A DNA stretch of 64,000 bases from Pseudomonas sp. GD04091 (lineage in GTDB: Bacteria > Pseudomonadota > Gammaproteobacteria > Pseudomonadales > Pseudomonadaceae), in NCBI RefSeq assembly GCF_029836165.1, contig NZ_JAOEBG010000025.1, forward strand, positions 1-64,000, in the 5' to 3' direction. The translations under genes and the position numbers were made by a program. Of the stretch, positions 56,319 through 64,000 are shown piece by piece. Position 1 is the first letter of the stretch. Each line of letters starts with the position of its first letter. The notes under the pieces are model-generated. The model was not told the origin of the DNA and ran no database searches. It was given only the letters and a program-made list of their open reading frames with translations.

Positions 56319-57289
56319 TCAAGGTACTCAAACCCGGTCTGGCCACTTCGGTGCAGGATCTGGGCCGCGAAGGCTACTACCACCTGGGCATTCCGCCATC
56401 CGGCGCGCTGGATCGATATGCCCTGAGTGCGGCCAATCAGCTGGTCGGCAACCCGGCTGGAGCGGCGGCGCTGGAGTGCACCCTGCTGGGCCCGGAGCTG
56501 GAGTTCCGGCAGGACGCGCTGGTGGCGGTCTGTGGCGCGCACATGACGCCGCGGGTCGATGGCGTGGAAATGCACCAGGACACCGCCTTTGCGGTAAAGG
56601 CCGGGCAAGTGCTGCGGTTCGAGTTTCCGCGCGCCGGCGCTCGCGCCTACCTGGCGGTGGCCGGTGGCATCGATGTGCCGGTGGTGCTGGGAAGTCGCTC
56701 TACCTACACGCTGGGAGGGCTTGGTGGCTTTCAGGGGCGCCGCCTGATTGCCGGGGATGAATTGCCGGTGGGCAGCGCCAGCGGGAAGGGGCGTGTCGGC
56801 GCCAGCCTGCCCATGGCATTGCGCCAGTCCCTGGGGGGGGAAATCAGCCTGCGGGTGGTGCCTGGCCTGTATTACGAGCGCCTGATGCCATCGGCGGCGG
56901 ACAGCTTCTTCGCCGAGAGCTGGACCGTCGGTTCGGAGGCGGACCGCATCGGCTACCGTTTCAAGGGCGGCAGCCCGCTGAGTTTCCAGCCCCGCGAACA
57001 GCCGTTCGGGGCCGGCTCCGATCCGTCGAACATCGTCGACAGCTGCTACCCGATTGGTTCGATCCAGGTGCCCGCCGGGCTCGAACCCATCGTGCTGCAC
57101 CGGGACGCGGTGTCCGGCGGTGGCTACGCCATGATCGGCACGGTGATCAGCGCCGACCTCGACCTGATCGGCCAGATGCAACCCAACCAGAAGGCCCGCT
57201 TCGTTGCGGTGAGCCTGGAGGAGGCACTGGACGCGCGACGATCCTACAAGAAGAAGCTCGGCTATTTGAGCAAGCTGCTTCTTTCCTGA
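56315..57289 (+). CDS. pxpC: 5-oxoprolinase subunit C (KipA-like)
   Basis: 324-residue KipA/PxpC-like protein of the allophanate-hydrolase subunit 2 family. Landmarks are KPGLATSVQDLGREGYYHLG, PPSGALDRYALSAAN, VAGGIDVPVVLGSRSTYTLGG and the C-terminal GGGYAMIGTVISADLDLIGQ. It completes the Pxp enzyme. It overlaps pxpB by four bases. A GC hairpin (57307-57328) follows with no T-run. Confidence 0.9.
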   Translation: MIKVLKPGLATSVQDLGREGYYHLGIPPSGALDRYALSAANQLVGNPAGAAALECTLLGPELEFRQDALVAVCGAHMTPRVDGVEMHQDTAFAVKAGQVLRFEFPRAGARAYLAVAGGIDVPVVLGSRSTYTLGGLGGFQGRRLIAGDELPVGSASGKGRVGASLPMALRQSLGGEISLRVVPGLYYERLMPSAADSFFAESWTVGSEADRIGYRFKGGSPLSFQPREQPFGAGSDPSNIVDSCYPIGSIQVPAGLEPIVLHRDAVSGGGYAMIGTVISADLDLIGQMQPNQKARFVAVSLEEALDARRSYKKKLGYLSKLLLS

Positions 57290-57306
57290 TGCCGCCCACC
57301 TCGCTG

Positions 57307-57328
57307 CCACCGCGCTCCGGTGCGGTGG
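57307..57328 (+). terminator. GC hairpin after pxpC
   Basis: CCACCGC and GCGGTGG form a 7-bp stem with an 8-base loop, 18 bases after the pxpC stop. There is no T-run, so terminator status is uncertain. The next 150 bases hold the likely cumA promoter region, in which I see no clear consensus pair. Confidence 0.4.
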
Positions 57329-57481
57329 TGGCTGCCTGGCGCCTCGACCTTCCACGGGGCGTGCAGTGCCTGGTGCGGCAACTCTTCACTTAATCTTTCG
57401 CAAATGCAGGTGTATCGTATTCGCCCTTCATCGCCAGCCTTGCTGGCAGCTTGATCGCGCTGAAACGAGGTACCCGCACCG

Positions 57482-58864
57482 ATGTCCTTTACCCGTCGAC
57501 AAATGCTCAAGGGCCTGACTGGCCTGGTGGTGGTAGGCCTGGGCGCCGGCGGCGCCGCGCGCTACTGGCTGGGCAAGGTAGAGGACGACAACGCCGGGCA
57601 CGACTACGAGCTGATCGCGGCGCCCCTGGATGTCGAGCTGGTGCCGGGCTTCAAGACCGAGGCCTGGGCCTTCGGCCCGTCGGCGCCGGGTACCGAGCTG
57701 AGGGTGCGCCAGGGCACCTGGCTGCGGGTGCGCTTCATCAACCACCTGCCGGTGGAGACCACCATCCACTGGCACGGCATTCGCCTGCCGCTGGAGATGG
57801 ACGGTGTGCCGTATGTCTCGCAACTGCCGGTCAAGCCTGGCGAGTATTTCGACTACAAGTTCCGCGTGCCCGATGCCGGCAGCTACTGGTATCACCCGCA
57901 TGTGAGCAGCTCCGAGGAACTGGGGCGTGGCCTGGTCGGCCCGTTGATCGTCGAGGAGCGCGAGCCGACCGGTTTCAGGCACGAGCGAACGCTGAGCCTG
58001 AAGAACTGGCACGTGGACGAGCAGGGCGCCTGGATGCCGTTCAGCATCCCTCGCGAAGCCGCCCGCAACGGCACCGCCGGACGCTTGATCACCATCAACG
58101 GGCAGCCCGAGTCGGTCACCGAACTGCCGGCGGGGCAGGTGGTGCGGGTACGCCTGTTGAACTTGGACAACACCTGGACCTACCGGTTGAACCTCAAGGG
58201 CAACTGCGAGGCGATGATCTATGCCCTCGACGGCAATCCGGTCACCCCGCGTCCGCTGGACGACGAATACTGGCTTGGCCCGGGCATGCGTATCTGTCTG
58301 GCGATCCGCATCCCCGAGGCAGGCGAAGAGATTTCCCTGCGTGACGGTTTCGTGCGCCTGGGCACCCTGCGCTCGGTGGCCAGCAGCGAGGCGCCCGGCG
58401 ACTGGCCCAAGGCGCTGCCGCCGAACCCGGTGGCCGAGCCGGACCTGGAGAACGCCGAGAAGCTCAACTTCAATTTCGAATGGGTCGGCAAGGTCTCGGT
58501 GAACACCGAGAACGGCAAGCCGCCGAGCCTGTGGCAGATCAACGGCCAAGCCTGGGACATCACCGACAAGACCTGCGCCGACCGGCCGATCGCCACGCTG
58601 CAGAAGGGCAAGAGCTATATCTTCGAGCTGAAGAACATGACCCAGTACCAGCACCCGATCCACCTGCATGGCATGAGTTTCAAGGTGATCGCGTCCAATC
58701 GACGCAAGATCGTCGAACCATGGTTCACCGACACCTACCTGCTGGGCAAGAACGAGCGGGCGCAGGTGGCGCTGGTGGCGGATAACCCCGGCACCTGGAT
58801 GTTCCATTGCCATGTCATCGACCACATGGAAACCGGCCTGATGGCCGCGATCGCGGTGGTCTGA
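57482..58864 (+). CDS. cumA: Multicopper oxidase CumA
   Basis: 460-residue multicopper oxidase. The N-terminus FTRRQMLKGLTG is a twin-arginine signal, so it is exported folded with copper. The ligand motifs are complete: HWHG, SYWYHPH, HPIHLHG and WMFHCHVIDHMETGLM (type 1, 2 and 3 centres). CumA was linked to Mn(II) oxidation in P. putida; copper or phenolic oxidation is also possible. A GAGG lies upstream. The stop overlaps the tadA start. Confidence 0.93.
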   Translation: MSFTRRQMLKGLTGLVVVGLGAGGAARYWLGKVEDDNAGHDYELIAAPLDVELVPGFKTEAWAFGPSAPGTELRVRQGTWLRVRFINHLPVETTIHWHGIRLPLEMDGVPYVSQLPVKPGEYFDYKFRVPDAGSYWYHPHVSSSEELGRGLVGPLIVEEREPTGFRHERTLSLKNWHVDEQGAWMPFSIPREAARNGTAGRLITINGQPESVTELPAGQVVRVRLLNLDNTWTYRLNLKGNCEAMIYALDGNPVTPRPLDDEYWLGPGMRICLAIRIPEAGEEISLRDGFVRLGTLRSVASSEAPGDWPKALPPNPVAEPDLENAEKLNFNFEWVGKVSVNTENGKPPSLWQINGQAWDITDKTCADRPIATLQKGKSYIFELKNMTQYQHPIHLHGMSFKVIASNRRKIVEPWFTDTYLLGKNERAQVALVADNPGTWMFHCHVIDHMETGLMAAIAVV

Positions 58865-59343
58865 TGCGCCCGCAGATCATCGATCGCAGCCGTGATCAGG
58901 AATTCATGCGCCTGGCCCTCGAGCTGGCGGCGCAAGGCGCGGCCCTGGGCGAGGTGCCGGTGGGCGCGGTGCTGGTGCAGCATGGCCAGGTGATCGGCCA
59001 GGGCTTCAACCGGCCGATCATCGACAGCGACCCCAGCGCCCATGCCGAAATGGTGGCGATTCGTGCCGCGGCCAAGTCCGCCAGCAACTACCGGTTGCCG
59101 CGCAGCACCCTGTACGTGACCCTGGAGCCTTGCAGCATGTGCGCGGGGCTGATCGTGCATTCACGGGTGGCGCGGGTGGTCTACGGGGCGCTGGAGCCCA
59201 AGGCGGGGATCGTGCAGAGTCAGGGGCAGTTCTTCAGCCAGGGGTTCCTCAACCATCGGGTGATGTTCGAGGGTGGGGTGCTGGCGCAGGAGTGTGGGGC
59301 GATCCTGAGCGAGTTCTTCAAGGCGCGGCGGGCGAAAGCTTAG
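58864..59343 (+). CDS. tadA: tRNA-specific adenosine deaminase
   Basis: 159-residue TadA, deaminating adenosine 34 of tRNA-Arg to inosine. Zinc ligands and catalytic residues: His60 and Glu62 in HAEM, and Cys90/Cys93 in PCSMC. I chose ATG 58864, overlapping the cumA stop by one base (TGATG). An REP pair follows. Confidence 0.94.
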   Translation: MRPQIIDRSRDQEFMRLALELAAQGAALGEVPVGAVLVQHGQVIGQGFNRPIIDSDPSAHAEMVAIRAAAKSASNYRLPRSTLYVTLEPCSMCAGLIVHSRVARVVYGALEPKAGIVQSQGQFFSQGFLNHRVMFEGGVLAQECGAILSEFFKARRAKA

Positions 59344-59356
59344 CTGACGCGATCCC

Positions 59357-59473
59357 TGTAGGAGCGGCCTTGTGTCGCGAAAGGGCTGCGCAGCGGCCCC
59401 AGGATTTCAGTGGTGAGCAAAGATCGCTGGGGCCGCTTTGCGGCCCTTTCGCGACACAAGGCCGCTCCTACAA
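59357..59473. repeat. REP pair between tadA and mltF
   Basis: Forward unit 59357-59400 and inverted unit 59429-59473 around a 28-bp spacer AGGATTTCAG...AAAGATCGCT, nearly identical to the spacer at 41663. It separates convergent genes. Confidence 0.9.
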
Positions 59474-59486
59474 AGGAGGTGGGGTG

Positions 59487-60944
59487 TCACATCGGCGGTG
59501 ACTGCTCCGCCGGCTTGTCCTTGTTCACCCCAGGTACATGCAGGTTGCCTTCGGCCACCTGGCCTTCGAGCTGTGGCTGCGTGACCCAGGTGAGGATGTC
59601 GTAGTAGCGGCGGATGTTGGCCACGAAGTGCACCGGCTCGCCGCCGCGGGCATAACCGTACTTGGTCTTGCTGTACCACTGCTTCTGCGACAGGCGCGGC
59701 AGCATCTTCTTCACGTCCAGCCACTTGTTCGGGTTCAGGCCTTCGCGCCTGGCCAGGGTGCGGGCGTCTTCCAGGTGGCCGCTGCCGACGTTGTAGGCGG
59801 CCAGGGCGAACCAGGTGCGGTCCGGCTCCTTGACGCTGTCGTCGAGCTGGTCCTTGACCAGCATGAAGTACTTGGCGCCACCCTGGATGCTTTGCCTGGG
59901 GTCCAGCCGATTGGACACGCCCATGGCCTGGGCGGTGCGCTGGGTCAGCATCATCAGGCCGCGCACGCCGGTCTTGGAGGTGACCTCCGGCTGCCACATC
60001 GATTCCTGGTAACCGATCGCCGCCAGCAGCCGCCAATCCACCTGCTCGACCTTCGACGAGGCCTTGAAGTGCTTCTCGTACTTGGGCAGGCGCTGCTGCA
60101 GGTGCTGGGCGAAGGTGTAGGCGCCGACGTAGCCGAGCACGTCGACATGGCCGTAGTAGCGCTCTTTCAGGCGCTGCAGGGTGCCATTCTTCTGCGCCTT
60201 GTCGAGGAAGTCGTTGACCTCGTTGAGCAGGCTGTTGTCCTCGCCGGCGGCCACGGCCCAGCGCTGGTCGCGGGTGTCGCCCAGGTCGAAGGCCACGCGC
60301 ACGTTGGGGAAGTACACCTGGTTCATGGCCAGCTCGTTGGAGTCGACCAGGGTCAGGTCGATCTGGCCTTCATCGACCATGCGCAGCAGGTCGACCACTT
60401 CGACGGCATCGGACTCTTCATATTCCAGCGCCGGATACTGTTTTTTCAGTTCGGCAAGCTGGTCGGCATGGCTGCTGCCCTTGAGCACCATGATCTTCTT
60501 GCCCACCAGGCCCTTGGCGTTGGTGGGGCGCGAACGGCCGTTGCGGTAGATGACCTGTGGGGTCACTTCGAGATAAGGGTGGGAGAACTTCGCCTGGCTG
60601 GCGCGGCGTTCGCTGCTGACCAGGCCGGCGGCGGCCAGGACCGGCCCCGAGGGCTTGCCCAGTTGGTCGAACAGTTCGTCGAGGTTGTCGGCGGTCTCGA
60701 TCTCGAGCTTCACGCCCAGGTCGTCGGCGAAGCGCTTGACCAGTTCGTACTCGAAGCCGGTTTCGCCGTTGCGGTCCTGGAAGTAGGTGGCCGGGCTGTT
60801 GCGGGTTATCACACGCAATACGCCATCCTCCTTGACGCGTTCGAGGGTGCTGGGTTTTTCAACACAGGCACCGAGCATCAGGAAGAGTCCGGTTGCGAAG
60901 AGCCATTTGGCGCAACGCTGGCGCAAAGCAATGTGGGCGAACAT
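59487..60944 (-). CDS. mltF: Membrane-bound lytic murein transglycosylase F
   Basis: 485-residue MltF. After a lipoprotein signal ending LFLMLGAC (lipobox), a periplasmic binding-like domain (about 45-265) precedes the transglycosylase domain (about 285-460) with catalytic Glu in GYQESMWQPE and the motifs GLMMLTQRTA and AAYNVGSGHLEDA. It cleaves murein at the outer membrane. ATG 60944 fits the family start. No Shine-Dalgarno is evident, and a TATACT -10-like sequence lies seven bases upstream. Confidence 0.93.
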   Translation of the reverse strand: MFAHIALRQRCAKWLFATGLFLMLGACVEKPSTLERVKEDGVLRVITRNSPATYFQDRNGETGFEYELVKRFADDLGVKLEIETADNLDELFDQLGKPSGPVLAAAGLVSSERRASQAKFSHPYLEVTPQVIYRNGRSRPTNAKGLVGKKIMVLKGSSHADQLAELKKQYPALEYEESDAVEVVDLLRMVDEGQIDLTLVDSNELAMNQVYFPNVRVAFDLGDTRDQRWAVAAGEDNSLLNEVNDFLDKAQKNGTLQRLKERYYGHVDVLGYVGAYTFAQHLQQRLPKYEKHFKASSKVEQVDWRLLAAIGYQESMWQPEVTSKTGVRGLMMLTQRTAQAMGVSNRLDPRQSIQGGAKYFMLVKDQLDDSVKEPDRTWFALAAYNVGSGHLEDARTLARREGLNPNKWLDVKKMLPRLSQKQWYSKTKYGYARGGEPVHFVANIRRYYDILTWVTQPQLEGQVAEGNLHVPGVNKDKPAEQSPPM

Positions 60945-61257
60945 AGGGTGCAGTATACGCAAACGGCTGGTTGCACCATATCTCGACAATATGCGGGTTG
61001 TCTGGTAGCAGGTCGCTGTGCCTGCTACCTGCCGGGGCAGGTCGTGGGAGCGGGCTTTACCTGTAAAGGCAGTCTCTTTCCTGCCTGGCGCCGTCGCGAG
61101 GCAAGCCTGCGGCCACGATGAAATGCCTGGGATTTTTTGACCCGCAAGTCCGGTTCCACCGCCCGGCAGCATTGGCTTCGAGCGGGTGCCGAAAGCCTGC
61201 GAATTAGGCTAGAATGCACGGCCTCTAAGCACACCCCTTCCTGAGGCTGTCCCGACG
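60945..61257. other. 313-base gap between mltF and purL
   Basis: Contains the divergent control regions. TATACT (60957-60952, minus) may be the mltF -10, and TAGAAT (61210-61215, plus) the purL -10, with a poor -35. A single REP-like GTGGGAGCGGGCTTTACCTG lies near 61045. No small open frame with a good start was found. Confidence 0.6.

Positions 61258-64000
<2,743 letters not shown>

Overview
The window looks like chromosomal DNA of a Pseudomonas from the P. putida group. The evidence is the high GC content and the recognisable core order: arcDABC, heme uptake, gap/edd-glk-gltR-gtrS-gts-oprB-hexR-zwf-pgl-eda, leuA, xseA, guaB-guaA, cumA-tadA-mltF-purL. The ~45-bp repeats beginning TGTAGGAGCGGCC are also typical of that group. 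The identification rests on remembered gene order and protein similarity, not on a database search. No tRNA, rRNA, CRISPR array, insertion sequence or prophage gene was seen.

Layout. 1-652: tatABC (leftward, tatC cut by the edge), then a lone GspK-type pseudopilin (789-1754). 1978-5228: gcvH-gcvP. 5503-8385: glutamate symporter gltS and a TyrR-type regulator. 8579-13815: the arginine deiminase operon arcDABC plus a small DUF5064-like gene, behind a well-formed ANR promoter; a second arcD paralogue is divergent (14241-15668). 15687-22671: CoA-transferase, DUF454 protein, heme oxygenase, TonB receptor, fecR and fecI, with Fur-like sites. 22854-41515: glucose and Entner-Doudoroff catabolism. Glucose crosses the outer membrane by OprB and the inner membrane by GtsABCD; Glk, Zwf, Pgl, Edd, Eda and Gap carry it to triose phosphates. 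HexR boxes lie before gap, edd and zwf, GltR/GtrS form the two-component system, and A-rich Crc/Hfq-type motifs lie in four leaders. 41808-43629: leuA behind a Leu-rich leader peptide. 43851-48609: M23 peptidase, xseA, LysR/TauE pair and a Zn-ribbon protein. 48696-51820: guaB-guaA with a consensus promoter. 51917-57289: LysR plus an accessory operon coding pxpA, a stand-alone biotinyl carrier, a biotin carboxylase, pxpB and pxpC. 57482-64000: cumA, tadA, mltF and the 5' two thirds of purL.

The most interesting block is 52962-57289. It has every catalytic part of a split biotin-dependent carboxylase of the urea-carboxylase type (carboxylase, carrier, and KipI/KipA-like subunits that resemble the transferase domain) together with the PxpA (LamB/YcsF) lactam-hydrolysis subunit, under a dedicated LysR regulator. 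Other items worth a second look are the leuA attenuator candidate, the ANR promoter geometry, large operator palindromes, and a ~118-bp repeat unit whose internal spacer is conserved between copies.
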